Assembly (NCBI GenBank): GCA_002067745.1
Contig: MVRU01000004.1
Coordinates: forward strand, 1 to 64,000
DNA: 64,000 nucleotides
Origin: Syntrophus sp. PtaU1.Bin005
Lineage (GTDB): Bacteria; Desulfobacterota; Syntrophia; Syntrophales; Syntrophaceae
Direction: 5' to 3'
Both the position numbers and the translations under genes were made by a program. Position 1 is the first letter of the stretch. Every line of letters begins with the position of its first letter. Of this stretch, positions 16,330-25,736 are shown in pieces. The notes beneath the pieces were generated by a model. The model ran no database searches, was not told the origin of the DNA, and saw nothing but the letters and a program-made list of their open reading frames with translations.

Positions 16330-17790
16330 GTGGCTAAACTGGCAATGGAACTCAGGTATGCGGTACGCTTACTCGTGATCTTAAAGTATTTCGGTCAACT
16401 ATGCCTCGTCCTTGCCGCACTGACACTGGTACCATTCTTGATCTCGGTAATCCTGGGCGACGTCCCCGTCAGCCGGCGTTACGGGATGGTCATCGCTGGG
16501 ATCACAATTCTTGGATTCTCCCTGTCCAGGTTGCGGACTCCTTCCAAAATACAGGACAATGAGGGCATCGTGCTGGCTGCCCTCATCCTTGTATTCACCC
16601 CACTGGTGATGTCCTACCCGTTAATGGGTTCCGGACTGGGTTTCATTGACGCCCTCTTTGAAGCCATCTCCGGTGTGACAACCACGGGGCTGAGCATGTC
16701 GTCCGCGCTTTCGCATAAGCCGCCGACGTTTCTTTTCGCACGCGCATGGATGCAGTGGTATGGAGGGATGGGCATCGTCGTGCTATCCCTTGCACTGGTC
16801 ATGCAACCGGGTTTGCATGCGAAATGGCTGGCGGTCAAGGACTCCAAAATTGATGATCTGGTTGGCGGCACAAGGGCGCACGCAAGGCGTGTCCTGAAAG
16901 TCTATGTCCTTTTGACTGTGCTCGGCATCATGGGTTCCCTGCTGGTGGGAATCGATTTTTTCGACGCGATGATGTACACTTTTTCCGCTGTCTCGACGGG
17001 TGGTTTTGCCCCCTATGATGACAGCCTCGCGACGTTGGATTGGCCGGTACAGGTATGGATTATGCTGACCTGCCTCGCCGGTGCGGTCCCTCTGATGTTT
17101 TACCACCGGATCTTATGGGAAAAGCGGTTCGCCGCCGCGGACTTGCTGCAACTCGGGGCCATTGTTGTCGCCGCTTTAGTCATCTCGCTGGCGATGGCCG
17201 CCTTGTGGCTGAGTTCCGGCATGGCCTGGCAACAAGTAATCCATCACGCGCCCCTGATCGCCTTCTCTGCCCAGTCGACCACGGGTTTTTCTTCAATACC
17301 GTGTGAGCAACTCGACGGAGGCTCGAAACTGGTCCTGATCCTCTCGATGATTGTCGGGGGTGGCACGGGATCTACGGCAGGCGGATTCAAGCTCCTGCGT
17401 TTCCTGATCGCGGTGGGCGTACTTCGCCTAATCATCCTGAAAACCTGTTTGCCGAAACACGCTGTTATCGAGCATCGAATGGCAGGGCACCGACTTCAGG
17501 AGGAAGAAATCCAGTCGGCCCTGCTGTTAATCATACTCTTTGTCTCCGTCACTGCGCTGTCCTGGCTGCCGTTTTTGATCATGGGATTCAATCCGCTCGA
17601 CTCCTTGTTCGAGGTGGTATCGGCAATAGGAACGGTAGGTCTGTCCGTGGGTTTGACAACTTCAGAGCTTCCTGCTCTGCTCAAGGGAATTCTCTGTTTT
17701 GATATGCTGATGGGAAGACTCGAAATCCTTGCATGGCTGGTGATGCTTTATCCAGGCACTTGGTTTGGAAGGAGGATGAAGGAAACATGA
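16330..17790 (+). CDS. trkH: Trk potassium uptake channel subunit TrkH
   Basis: This is an integral membrane K+ translocation subunit of about 486 residues with around ten hydrophobic helices. The four pore-loop filter motifs are visible: GVTTTGLS, AVSTGGFAP, AQSTTGFSSI and AIGTVGLSVG, together with GGGTGSTAGGFKLLR, all characteristic of the Trk/Ktr superfamily. I chose the GTG at 16330 because AAAAGGAG lies 6 nt upstream; an ATG at 16345 (MELRYAV) is also possible, and a longer frame begins at TTG 16255. The next gene, trkA, overlaps it by 4 nt (ATGA), so channel and gating subunit are made in step. Confidence 0.92.
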   Translation: MAKLAMELRYAVRLLVILKYFGQLCLVLAALTLVPFLISVILGDVPVSRRYGMVIAGITILGFSLSRLRTPSKIQDNEGIVLAALILVFTPLVMSYPLMGSGLGFIDALFEAISGVTTTGLSMSSALSHKPPTFLFARAWMQWYGGMGIVVLSLALVMQPGLHAKWLAVKDSKIDDLVGGTRAHARRVLKVYVLLTVLGIMGSLLVGIDFFDAMMYTFSAVSTGGFAPYDDSLATLDWPVQVWIMLTCLAGAVPLMFYHRILWEKRFAAADLLQLGAIVVAALVISLAMAALWLSSGMAWQQVIHHAPLIAFSAQSTTGFSSIPCEQLDGGSKLVLILSMIVGGGTGSTAGGFKLLRFLIAVGVLRLIILKTCLPKHAVIEHRMAGHRLQEEEIQSALLLIILFVSVTALSWLPFLIMGFNPLDSLFEVVSAIGTVGLSVGLTTSELPALLKGILCFDMLMGRLEILAWLVMLYPGTWFGRRMKET

Positions 17791-18458
17791 GAATCGTTTT
17801 TATAGGAGCAGGGAAAGTAACCATAGGTACGGCCAGGGAACTGATTAAAAAGGGCCATGAAGTCGTCATCATCGATATCGATAAAGCCAGAATCAGGGAC
17901 TTGTCCGAAGAGATGGACTGCAGCTTTCTACACGGCGACGGCAGCCAGCCGAACGTGCTGCACGAAGTCAATCCGGAACAGACTGACTTCCTGTTCTGCC
18001 TTACCGACAATGACCAGGTTAATGTCATTGCCAGTCTCGTCGGTCGGTCCCTCGGTTTCAAACGCGTCGTGACGAGTATCGGCGATCAGCAATTTGAAGG
18101 AATCTGCCACGAGCTGGGGCTGAATGATACGATCGTTCCATCCATCACCATCAGCCGTTACCTGGAGAATTTAGTGGAGGGCGGTGAAAACGTTGAACTT
18201 TCTACGGTCATCAAGGACGAGGCCAGATTCTTCACCTTTATGGTCAAAGAGGATGATCTTTTTACCGCCACGGATCTGAAATTGCCTGCTGAAGCCAAAG
18301 TGATCTGTTATTATCGAAGCGGAAAATTTTTACATGCCGATGACGAAACGATATTCAGGACCGGCGACGAGATTGTCATCCTGACACACAGCAAGAATCT
18401 GCCCCAATTAAAGGAGCACTGGCGTCAGAAGCCCCCGGCGGGAAATTCCACGGGATAG
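17787..18458 (+). CDS. trkA: Trk potassium uptake regulatory subunit TrkA
   Basis: This 223-residue cytoplasmic gating subunit has one N-terminal RCK Rossmann domain (MRIVFIGAGKVTIGTARELI, with VIIDIDKARI and FLHGDGSQP) and a C-terminal TrkA_C domain (about residues 140-215, FRTGDEIVILTH). The family binds NAD(H) or ATP and opens the TrkH channel. The short form resembles KtrA more than the doubled E. coli TrkA. The ATG is inside the trkH stop (ATGA), preceded by GGAGG and AAGGAAAC, and an upstream ATG at 17733 is rejected because it would run deep into trkH. Confidence 0.92.
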   Translation: MRIVFIGAGKVTIGTARELIKKGHEVVIIDIDKARIRDLSEEMDCSFLHGDGSQPNVLHEVNPEQTDFLFCLTDNDQVNVIASLVGRSLGFKRVVTSIGDQQFEGICHELGLNDTIVPSITISRYLENLVEGGENVELSTVIKDEARFFTFMVKEDDLFTATDLKLPAEAKVICYYRSGKFLHADDETIFRTGDEIVILTHSKNLPQLKEHWRQKPPAGNSTG

Positions 18459-19325
18459 GGTTGATAAGGCAAATGCCGCCTTGAGACAGAGGCTGAAGAC
18501 CATTGATCCCGCCTTTGAGGCCGTTGAAGCTGAGGAGCTTATCTTCTATCCTGCCGTCCATGGCGGGCTGAAGTAGAAGCTTAGGAGCAATATTCCATAA
18601 TACAATCTGGCCGCAAAGGGATTATAAAAGCCCCGCCAATCCTGCCTTAGGTCTGAAAACCTCAGCGGCTCTCCCGCTTTACCTCCTTTGCAGGGTGCCG
18701 GCGGGCGCTGGCACGGAAGGTTCAAAGTTCTAAACGCGGAAGATACAACCCCTTGACCAGTTCGGTCATCAGCTCAAAATTGAGCGTGTCGATCATATCC
18801 GTCTCCTGATGACAATTTCTGTTACGGGTAAGGAATGCCGCTGGATTCTCTCTTCACTGAAAAACCGATCATCTCCAGGAAAACCATTCCCTCCGGTGAA
18901 ACCTCCTGGTCCTTCATGTGCCTCGCATAGACCATGCATCCCATCTTCTTAGAGCCGAAGCAGGGAGTTTCTTTCTCACCTTCCCTTTCGGGAACGGATC
19001 TGACCTTTCGCGTCTATCCACTTCTTACTCACCGAATACTCTGCTGCAGATGAAGTCCATTGAAAGTAACCGGGAGCATCCCTCCGGATTTCCTTCTGGC
19101 CAGGTGAAGAACATTAAAGGCTGCCAATGCCTGAAATTTCAGACGATTGTTCGCACATCCCGCCGTCTCCCACAAATAAAGATAAAAAAGACATGCCTTT
19201 TCAGGAAATTCCACGTTAAAGACTGATATTTCAAAGACAATACATTGCATTGCCGACGGGTTTCTGATATCCCACAAAAGTGTCGTCGGTAACGTCTTTC
19301 AATCCACCTCTCAGGACAGAATCCC
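18459..19325. other. Intergenic region made of decayed gene pieces
   Basis: Right after trkA, 18460-18577 holds a start-less frame (VDKANAALRQRLKTIDPAF ... FYPAVHGGLK then stop) of unknown origin, possibly the tail of a lost gene. An M28 peptidase remnant on the minus strand is annotated separately. From about 18970 to 19325 only short frames without recognisable families occur; the region is AT-richer than its neighbours and should contain the promoter of the SpoIID-led operon. Confidence 0.4.
18722..18960 (-). pseudogene. M28-family peptidase remnant
   Basis: On the minus strand the frame reads MGCMVYARHMKDQEVSPEGM then VFLEMIGFSV, which fits the M28 aminopeptidase signature around the catalytic Glu (LEMIG). 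After a stop and frame change the next piece reads RNRNCHQETDMIDTLNFELM then TELVKGLYL, matching the C-terminal 'NxxYHxxTDTxDTLDFxRM' segment including the metal-ligand His. The roughly 80-100 residues normally between these motifs are missing, and no N-terminal half is present. It is a deleted, inactive gene fragment. Confidence 0.65.
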
Positions 19326-20654
19326 ATGATCACCAAGGAACCCCGTCTTCGCGTCGGCCTTATGGAAGGAAAGTCGGAAATTTCCGGCTGTCTTCATGGG
19401 CATTTCCGCAGTCCCCAATATCCCGGGCAGCATTTTTCCGGGAATTTCACAATCCACAGCCTTGGAGGCGAGATTCTTTTCAATGCCGGCAAGGGTGGAG
19501 GGATGATCGCCCGTTCTTCTCTGAGCCTTCTCTGTGAAGATCAGGCCACCTTTTCGCTCCAGAACGTCACCATCGGCAATGCCTTTCACTGGCAAAGGCA
19601 GGAAGAGCAAACCTTTGCCGGAAATCTCCGGATCCTGGCCTCAGGTGACAATACCCTCACGGCCATCAATGACATCGCCCTGGAGGATTATCTTTCCAGC
19701 GTCATCTCCTCCGAAATGAGCGCCGCGGCACCCATGGCCCTGCTGGAAGCCCACGCGATCATCTCCCGGAGCTGGCTGGCCGTCATGCTGAAACGGGGGC
19801 AGCCCCCCACCGGGGCATCCGCCCCGGCTTCAGCCGGTGACGAACACATAATCTGGTACGGGCGGGAGGAACACCAGTTCTTCGACGTTTGCGCCGATGA
19901 TCATTGTCAGCGGTATCAGGGGCTGACCCGAAGCATCCCGGACCGCACGGAGGCCGCCGTGAACGCCACGCGGGGGGTATTTCTGGTTTACGGCGATGCC
20001 GTCTGCGACGCCCGCTATTCCAAATGCTGCGGCGGGCGGACGGAAACCTTCGAGAATACCTGGGAAGAGATTCCGCATCCTTACCTGTCCAGCGTTGCCG
20101 ACAGCGCCGTTGACTACGGCCCGGTTCTCGACGAAGAGGCGGCACAGCGCTGGCTCTTCTCTTCTCCCGAAGCCTACTGCAATATCCGGGATGAAAAGCT
20201 CCTCGCGGAGATCCTGCCCTCGTTCGATCAGGAAACGAAGGACTTCTTCCGCTGGGAGGTCGCCTACGACCAGGAGGAACTTGGAGAGATCCTCAGGGAA
20301 AAATCGGGGATCGACTTCGGCCGGGTTCTGGAACTCATCCCCCTGGAACGTGGGCCGTCGGGACGGATCACCCGCCTGAAAATCGCAGGCACGAAGACCT
20401 CCATCGTGGTGGGTAAGGAGCTGGAAATCCGCAGGTGGCTCTCCCGCAGCCATCTCTACAGCAGCGCCTTCGTGGTGGAGGCCCAGCGGGATCCGTCGGG
20501 CACGGACTGCCGCTTTGTTCTCCACGGTGGCGGCTGGGGACACGGCGTCGGCCTCTGCCAGATCGGAGCCGCGGTCATGGCATCACGGGGCAGCTCAGCG
20601 GAAACCATCCTGAAGCACTATTTCCGGGGCGCTTCCCTGAAGAAGCTGTACTGA
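19326..20654 (+). CDS. SpoIID/LytB-domain protein
   Basis: This 442-residue protein belongs to the SpoIID family. The conserved block is present: LEDYLSSVISSEMSAAAPMALLEAHAIISRSW (about residues 120-150) with the Glu of SSEM, CGGRTETFENTW, and the C-terminal HGGGWGHGVGLCQIGAAVMA. SpoIID enzymes are lytic transglycosylases that act on glycan strands with the stem peptides removed. No clear signal peptide is visible at this start, so export or the true start is uncertain. It heads a four-gene run with an AmpG-like permease, a MurU-like and an AmgK-like gene, which suggests release and reuse of peptidoglycan sugars. Confidence 0.88.
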   Translation: MITKEPRLRVGLMEGKSEISGCLHGHFRSPQYPGQHFSGNFTIHSLGGEILFNAGKGGGMIARSSLSLLCEDQATFSLQNVTIGNAFHWQRQEEQTFAGNLRILASGDNTLTAINDIALEDYLSSVISSEMSAAAPMALLEAHAIISRSWLAVMLKRGQPPTGASAPASAGDEHIIWYGREEHQFFDVCADDHCQRYQGLTRSIPDRTEAAVNATRGVFLVYGDAVCDARYSKCCGGRTETFENTWEEIPHPYLSSVADSAVDYGPVLDEEAAQRWLFSSPEAYCNIRDEKLLAEILPSFDQETKDFFRWEVAYDQEELGEILREKSGIDFGRVLELIPLERGPSGRITRLKIAGTKTSIVVGKELEIRRWLSRSHLYSSAFVVEAQRDPSGTDCRFVLHGGGWGHGVGLCQIGAAVMASRGSSAETILKHYFRGASLKKLY

Positions 20655-20676
20655 GGACGGGGAGGAATCGCCGTTC

Positions 20677-21969
20677 ATGAGGATCTCCAACCGTGCCCGA
20701 CCCGCCCGCCGCAACCCCTGGGCCTGGGTGCCGCCCCTCTACATGGCGGAAGGCATCCCCTACATCCTCGTCACAACGGTTTCGGTGATCCTCTACAAAA
20801 ACCTCAACATTTCCAATACGGACATCGCCCTCTACACGAGCTGGCTCTACCTTCCCTGGGTGCTCAAGCCCCTGTGGAGCCCCCTGGTGGATATGATCCG
20901 GACCAAGAGGTTCTGGATCGTGCTCATGCAGCTCCTCGTAGGGGCGTCGCTGGCCTGCATCGCCCTGACCCTCCCGGCCTCCGCCTTTTTCCGCTATTCA
21001 CTGGCCTTCTTCTGGATCATGGCCTTCAGCTCGGCCACCCACGACATCGCCGCGGACGGCTTCTACATGCTCGGGCTGGAGCAGTACCAGCAGGCGGCCT
21101 TTGTGGGTGTGCGCACCATTTTCTACCGCATCGCCGTCATCGCCGCCAAGGGCATCCTCGTCGTCTTTGCCGGCCATCTGCAATCCGGCGGCTTAAGCGT
21201 CACGACAGCCTGGTCGGTTACCTTTTTTCTGGGCGCAGCCATTTTCCTGGCTTTCGGGCTCTATTCCGCCTTCGTCCTCCCCTATCCGGCAACGGACCAG
21301 CCCGCGCCCAGAGCCTCGGCTTCTTCACACGTGGCGCAGGAGATCCTGAATATTTTCGCCCTCTTTTTCCGCAGAAAGGAAATCGTTGTCATCGTTGCCT
21401 TTTTCCTTTTTTACCGGTTTGCCGAAGCACAACTGGTTAAAATGGTGGCCCCCTTCCTCCTGGACCCCCGAACGAAAGGGGGCCTTGGATTGACGACGGG
21501 CGAAGTGGGAATCGTCTACGGAACCATCGGTGCGGTAGCCCTGATGCTGGGCGGTCTCCTGGGGGGATATGTCATCTCCCGCCAGGGGCTGAAGTTCTGG
21601 CTGTGGCCCATGGCCCTCATCATGCATCTGCCCGTCCTGGTTTTCGTCTATCTCTCCCGGTCGCAGCCGGAAAGTCTGCTGATCATCAACGCCTGCGTCG
21701 CCGTGGAGCAGTTCGGCTACGGGTTCGGCTTCACAGCCTATTCGCTCTTCATGATCATGGCCGCCGAAGGACCTTACAAGACGGTGCACTACGCCCTCGG
21801 CACGGGCATCATGGCCCTGGGAATGATGATTCCTGGGATGGCGAGCGGCTGGCTCCAGGAACAGCTCGGCTACTACCCCTTTTTCCTGTGGATCGCCCTT
21901 TCGACGATCCCCGGCTTTATCGTCACGGCAATGGTGAAAATAGATCCGGCCTACGGGCGACGGACCTGA
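20677..21969 (+). CDS. AmpG-like muropeptide permease (MFS)
   Basis: This 430-residue protein has around twelve hydrophobic segments and the AmpG hallmark YMAEGIPYILVTTVSVILYK near the N-terminus, then WLYLPWVLKPLWSPLVD and SSATHDIAADGFYM. The AmpG family imports anhydro-muropeptides or GlcNAc-anhMurNAc in proton symport. The start lies 22 bases after the SpoIID stop with GGGGAGGAA upstream. The context, with a glycan-cleaving enzyme before it and a MurNAc kinase and uridylyltransferase after it, supports import of cell-wall sugars. Confidence 0.87.
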   Translation: MRISNRARPARRNPWAWVPPLYMAEGIPYILVTTVSVILYKNLNISNTDIALYTSWLYLPWVLKPLWSPLVDMIRTKRFWIVLMQLLVGASLACIALTLPASAFFRYSLAFFWIMAFSSATHDIAADGFYMLGLEQYQQAAFVGVRTIFYRIAVIAAKGILVVFAGHLQSGGLSVTTAWSVTFFLGAAIFLAFGLYSAFVLPYPATDQPAPRASASSHVAQEILNIFALFFRRKEIVVIVAFFLFYRFAEAQLVKMVAPFLLDPRTKGGLGLTTGEVGIVYGTIGAVALMLGGLLGGYVISRQGLKFWLWPMALIMHLPVLVFVYLSRSQPESLLIINACVAVEQFGYGFGFTAYSLFMIMAAEGPYKTVHYALGTGIMALGMMIPGMASGWLQEQLGYYPFFLWIALSTIPGFIVTAMVKIDPAYGRRT

Positions 21970-22026
21970 TCCAGGGTGTGCGACGGACCGCAGGCAAACG
22001 GGAAAAACCTTTAAAGAAGAGACGCC

Positions 22027-22755
22027 ATGAACGCATCGAATGAACCTTTCGTGAAAACGGCCTTTGTCCTTGGTGCAGGCCTGGGATTCCGCCTGCGCCC
22101 CCTGACGGAAAACTGCCCCAAGCCCCTGCTGCCCGTCCGGGGCCGCCCCCTGATCACCTATGCCCTGGATCACCTCCGCTCCGTCGGTATCCGCCGCTTC
22201 ATCATCAACACCCACCACTGCGCCTGCCGCTATGCCGAGGCTTTTCCCGACGTTCAGTGGCGGGGGTTTCCTCTTTTCTTCCGCTATGAGCCCGTTCTCC
22301 TGGACACCGGCGGGGGGCTGAAGAACATCGAAGATCTCCTGTCGAGCGACGAGCGGGTCCTGGTCTACAATGGCGACATCCTGACGGATCTTCCCCTGGA
22401 GCGGCTGATCGCAGCCCACCGGACCCAGGGAAAGGAAATTACCCTGGCCCTGCGCAGCTCAGGAGAACCCGCCAATGTCTGCCTCAACGAGAGGGGTGAG
22501 ATCTGCGATATGCGCTTTCTGCTGGGCAATCCCGGCATCCGGCGCTGCCTCTTTTCGGGTATTTACCTGGTAGAAACGGCCTTCCTCCGGAGGATGACGC
22601 CCGGCGAAAAGGTCTCCCTCGTTCCGGTTCTGGTCGACATGCTGCGCCGGCAGCCGGGTTCAGTGGGAAGCGTAATCCTTGACGAGGGCGTCTGGCATGA
22701 TATAGGCTCCCTGGAGGCCTACGAAGCGGTCAACAGTTCCGAAAGCAGGGGCTAA
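22027..22755 (+). CDS. murU: Sugar-1-phosphate nucleotidyltransferase, MurU-like
   Basis: This 242-residue nucleotidyltransferase has the signature AGLGFRLRPLTENCPKPLLP at residues 15-35, DTGGGLKNI, and the metal site YNGDILTDLP. In Pseudomonas, MurU makes UDP-MurNAc from MurNAc-1-phosphate and works with AmgK. The size and the adjacent AmgK-like gene support MurU over a general mannose/glucose-1-phosphate transferase, but substrate is an inference. Note GLGFRLRP in place of the more usual G-x-G-T-R-x-x-P, with Phe at the Thr position. Confidence 0.8.
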   Translation: MNASNEPFVKTAFVLGAGLGFRLRPLTENCPKPLLPVRGRPLITYALDHLRSVGIRRFIINTHHCACRYAEAFPDVQWRGFPLFFRYEPVLLDTGGGLKNIEDLLSSDERVLVYNGDILTDLPLERLIAAHRTQGKEITLALRSSGEPANVCLNERGEICDMRFLLGNPGIRRCLFSGIYLVETAFLRRMTPGEKVSLVPVLVDMLRRQPGSVGSVILDEGVWHDIGSLEAYEAVNSSESRG

Positions 22756-22854
22756 CATGCTCCAGGAAAGGATCCCGTGCAAACGCGGCGGGACAACGGC
22801 GGCAAGGACCCAGCCGGACCAGGCGGGAAAAAGGCCCTTCATGCAAGGAGACCC

Positions 22855-23916
22855 ATGAACATCTCGGACACGAACAATCCCCCCGACCTTAACTCAAGGC
22901 TCATGGCCTTCGTCCGCCGGACCCTGGCTCTCCCGACGGAAACGCCCCTGACCCTCGTTCCGCTCACCAAGGGCGGCTCAGCCCGAACCTTTTACCGCGT
23001 TTCCGGCAGGGTAAAGATCCGCGCCAGGGGCATGCTGGAGAAGTCTTCGTTCATCGCCATGCATTACCAGCCGGAGCCCAGGGAGAACACCCTGTATGCC
23101 GGCATTGCCGATTTCCTGAAGGAGTTGGGAGTGGCCGCACCGGCCGTGCTGGCCCACGATCCGGAAGCATGCTTTGTGCTGACGGAAGATCTCGGAGATG
23201 AAGACCTGTGGAGCCATCGCCATGAAAACTGGCAGCGCCGGCGAACTTCGTACAAAGGCGTTCTTGAGCATGCCCATCGCCTTCACCGGTATGTTCAGGA
23301 CGGCGGGGAGATCCCCCTCCCCCCCCTGATGGAGGGGTATGACGCAGCGCTGTACAAGTGGGAGCGGGACTATTTCCGCCGGGAGTTTGTGGAGGGCGTC
23401 TGCAGAGTGTCCCTCCTGCCCGTCGACGGAAAAGCCCTTGAAGAGGAGGGAACGGCTCTCGCCGAGCGGCTTCTGGAATCGGAAACGGGCCTTATTCACC
23501 GCGATCTGCAGTCGCAAAATATCATGATCCGTGACGGGGCGCCCGTTCTGATCGATTTTCAGGGGATGAGGACCGGATCCCCCTTCTACGATCTGGGCTC
23601 CCTTCTCTACGACCCTTATGTCTCCCTGCGTGCTGAGGAACGCCTGGAGCTCCTCGACTTTTACTATCGGCTTTCCCCCCGGAAACTGGATTGGCCAACG
23701 TTCATAACACGCTTTCATGAAGGGTCGGCTCAGCGCCTCATGCAGGCCCTGGGGGCCTACGGTTTTCTGGGCCACCGGAATGGCCGGGCGGATTTCCGCG
23801 CTCACATTCCCACCGGCCTCCGCCATCTGGCCATTGTCACCTCCTGCGTTTCGTCCCTGCCTTGCCTGCGGGCCCTGGCCGCCCGCTGTCTCGATGCCCT
23901 GAGCCTGGATCGGTGA
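22855..23916 (+). CDS. amgK: Anomeric sugar kinase, AmgK-like (aminoglycoside phosphotransferase fold)
   Basis: This 353-residue APH-fold kinase has the catalytic loop LIHRDLQSQNIM (Asp in HRDLQSxN), the metal-binding segment VLIDFQGMRTGSPFYDLGSLLYDP, and the N-terminal nucleotide loop LTKGGSARTFYRV. In the AmgK family it phosphorylates MurNAc or GlcNAc at the anomeric carbon for MurU. I start at ATG 22855 because AAGGAG lies just upstream; the longer GTG frame at 22777 lacks support. It follows the murU-like gene by 100 bases, in the same direction. Confidence 0.82.
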   Translation: MNISDTNNPPDLNSRLMAFVRRTLALPTETPLTLVPLTKGGSARTFYRVSGRVKIRARGMLEKSSFIAMHYQPEPRENTLYAGIADFLKELGVAAPAVLAHDPEACFVLTEDLGDEDLWSHRHENWQRRRTSYKGVLEHAHRLHRYVQDGGEIPLPPLMEGYDAALYKWERDYFRREFVEGVCRVSLLPVDGKALEEEGTALAERLLESETGLIHRDLQSQNIMIRDGAPVLIDFQGMRTGSPFYDLGSLLYDPYVSLRAEERLELLDFYYRLSPRKLDWPTFITRFHEGSAQRLMQALGAYGFLGHRNGRADFRAHIPTGLRHLAIVTSCVSSLPCLRALAARCLDALSLDR

Positions 23917-24058
23917 CGAGGCTTCGCATCCCCCTGTCCTGTCCAGCGGCGAAAGCCGGCAAATAAATCCGGTTTGCCCGCTTGCCTTTCCAGGCGCTTA
24001 TGTCTATATTTTTCCAGAAGAGGCGTTCCGGATCACAACGATTAAGGAAGGAAGCGTT

Positions 24059-24955
24059 ATGGAGCCGAAAGAGGGCTATCTCAAAGAGGAAGTGAGCCGC
24101 TTCTGCAGGGAACGGGGTGCGGATCTTGTGGGATTTGCTCCTACCGAACGCTGGGAGGAATACGCCGAGGTCCCCCCCGGATTCCGTCCGTCGGCGCTCT
24201 GGCCTTTTGCGCGCACGGTCATCGTCGTGGGGATGCCGATGCTGCTGCCGATCGTGGAAACAACGCCTTCCGTGCTTCACAAGGAGCTCTATTCGGTCGT
24301 GAACGGCAAGCTCGATACCCTGGCCTACGAGCTGGCCATCTTCCTCAACGACAGGGGATACGCCTCGTCATTTTTCGGCCGTGATGTCTACGCCAACTTG
24401 AAGGCCCTTCGGGATTGGCCGTTTGCCGCCTTCAGCCACGTCATGGCGGCGAAATATGCGGGGCTGGGTACAATCGGCGTCAGCCACTGCCTGCTGACCA
24501 GGCCCTATGGCCCGCGGGTGCGTTTCGTCTCGGTCCTGACCGCGGCCGATCTGCCCGCAGATCCGGTGCAGAAGCAAGAGCTCTGCATCCGGTGCGGGGC
24601 CTGCGCCACATGCTGCCCGAAGCAGGCCCTTGTCATGCGTCAGGATCAGGTCATCGGGGACTACGATAAAATCGCCTGCCTGGAAATGCACGAGGAGCTG
24701 GTCCGGCGGCGGTGTTACCCCTGCGGGATCTGCACCAAGGTATGTCCCGTCGGCGAGGATCGGCGCCTTTATTCAGAAAAGGGCATTCAGCGCAAATACC
24801 TGAGGGAAGCCAAGGCGATGGCAGCTGATCCCCACGATCCCACCTACGCCTCCTGGACCCACATCCGCAGGTGGGGCGGCCTTCCGGAAACCCCGCCAGA
24901 AGCGGAGGGAAAGAAGGGCAATCCCCCCAACAGGGTTCGCCAGGAAAACGATTAA
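24059..24955 (+). CDS. 4Fe-4S protein of the epoxyqueuosine reductase-like family
   Basis: This 298-residue protein carries two C-terminal ferredoxin motifs, CIRCGACATCCPKQAL (about residue 178) and CYPCGICTKVCP (about 220), after an N-terminal domain with FAPTERWEEY and the segment AAKYAGLGTIGVSHCLLTRPYGPRVRF. This is the QueG-related fold that in QueG binds cobalamin. It lacks the C-terminal HEAT repeats of true QueG, so a different reductase function is likely. AAGGAAGGAAG precedes the ATG. It begins a three-gene run with a cupin and a flavodoxin-like protein. Confidence 0.8.
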   Translation: MEPKEGYLKEEVSRFCRERGADLVGFAPTERWEEYAEVPPGFRPSALWPFARTVIVVGMPMLLPIVETTPSVLHKELYSVVNGKLDTLAYELAIFLNDRGYASSFFGRDVYANLKALRDWPFAAFSHVMAAKYAGLGTIGVSHCLLTRPYGPRVRFVSVLTAADLPADPVQKQELCIRCGACATCCPKQALVMRQDQVIGDYDKIACLEMHEELVRRRCYPCGICTKVCPVGEDRRLYSEKGIQRKYLREAKAMAADPHDPTYASWTHIRRWGGLPETPPEAEGKKGNPPNRVRQEND

Positions 24956-24969
24956 AAGGAGTACAAGCG

Positions 24970-25716
24970 ATGGATCTGAACGAATTTGTGAAGTCCCTGA
25001 CCGCGCTGTTGAAGGAAAAGCCCCCGCAGGCTGAAATCATCCGCCAGGGGCGCACCCTGCTTTCCAGCCTGACAGCCTCCACCGACTGGTTTCAGGAGAG
25101 TCTGGCCCGCCTTCTCCTGGATCAACCGTGGCGGGCAGGCCAGCGACACACCATCTGGCCCAACGAGATCAGTCTCGCCTGGGACACCGATCCGGAATTT
25201 TCCGTACTGGCCTACATCTGGGAGCCGGACATGGTGGATGTCGTTCATGATCACGGATCCTGGGGAGTGCTGGCCTGCCTGGTCGGAATCATCGATGAAA
25301 TCAAATATTCGCGCCTTGACGACGGAAGCCGGGAGGGATTCGCCGAACTTTCCCCCCATTCCCCACTCACAATGAATCCCGGAGAGACGACCTTCATCCT
25401 CCCGCTGGATCAGGGCATTCACCGCCTCGGGAACGCGGCCCGCGGGCACAGTGTTTCAGTCCACGTATACGGCGAGCCGGTGCGCCGGGGATACATCCGC
25501 ACGTTTTATCCAGAAGAAAAACGGGTGTCCGTGGCCTACCCGCCCCCGACATACAAGGCGGCGCTGGCCATCCGCCTGCTGGCGGAAATCGGTCGGCCGT
25601 GGTCGCAGAATCTGATTTCCGCCGCTCTCCGGGAAAGCGTGCCGGATTTTCTGAAAGCGGAATGTGAACAGGCCCTCTCCCGAAGCAAGGAGAAAAAGGA
25701 ACCGGGTCAAGAATAG
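24970..25716 (+). CDS. Cysteine dioxygenase-like cupin protein
   Basis: This 248-residue protein has the cupin metal motif HDHGSWGVLACLVG at about residues 95-108, LTMNPGETTFI, and the second-motif histidines in GIHRLGNA and SVHVYGEP. This pattern fits the type I cysteine dioxygenase/thiol dioxygenase family. Thiol dioxygenases use O2, which is odd for a strict anaerobe, so either it protects against traces of O2 or thiols, or it does another reaction. The start at ATG 24970 has AAAAGGAG upstream and is 14 bases after the previous stop; an earlier in-frame start is rejected. Confidence 0.75.
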   Translation: MDLNEFVKSLTALLKEKPPQAEIIRQGRTLLSSLTASTDWFQESLARLLLDQPWRAGQRHTIWPNEISLAWDTDPEFSVLAYIWEPDMVDVVHDHGSWGVLACLVGIIDEIKYSRLDDGSREGFAELSPHSPLTMNPGETTFILPLDQGIHRLGNAARGHSVSVHVYGEPVRRGYIRTFYPEEKRVSVAYPPPTYKAALAIRLLAEIGRPWSQNLISAALRESVPDFLKAECEQALSRSKEKKEPGQE

Positions 25717-25736
25717 CTCAACACTCAGGAGGGCAA

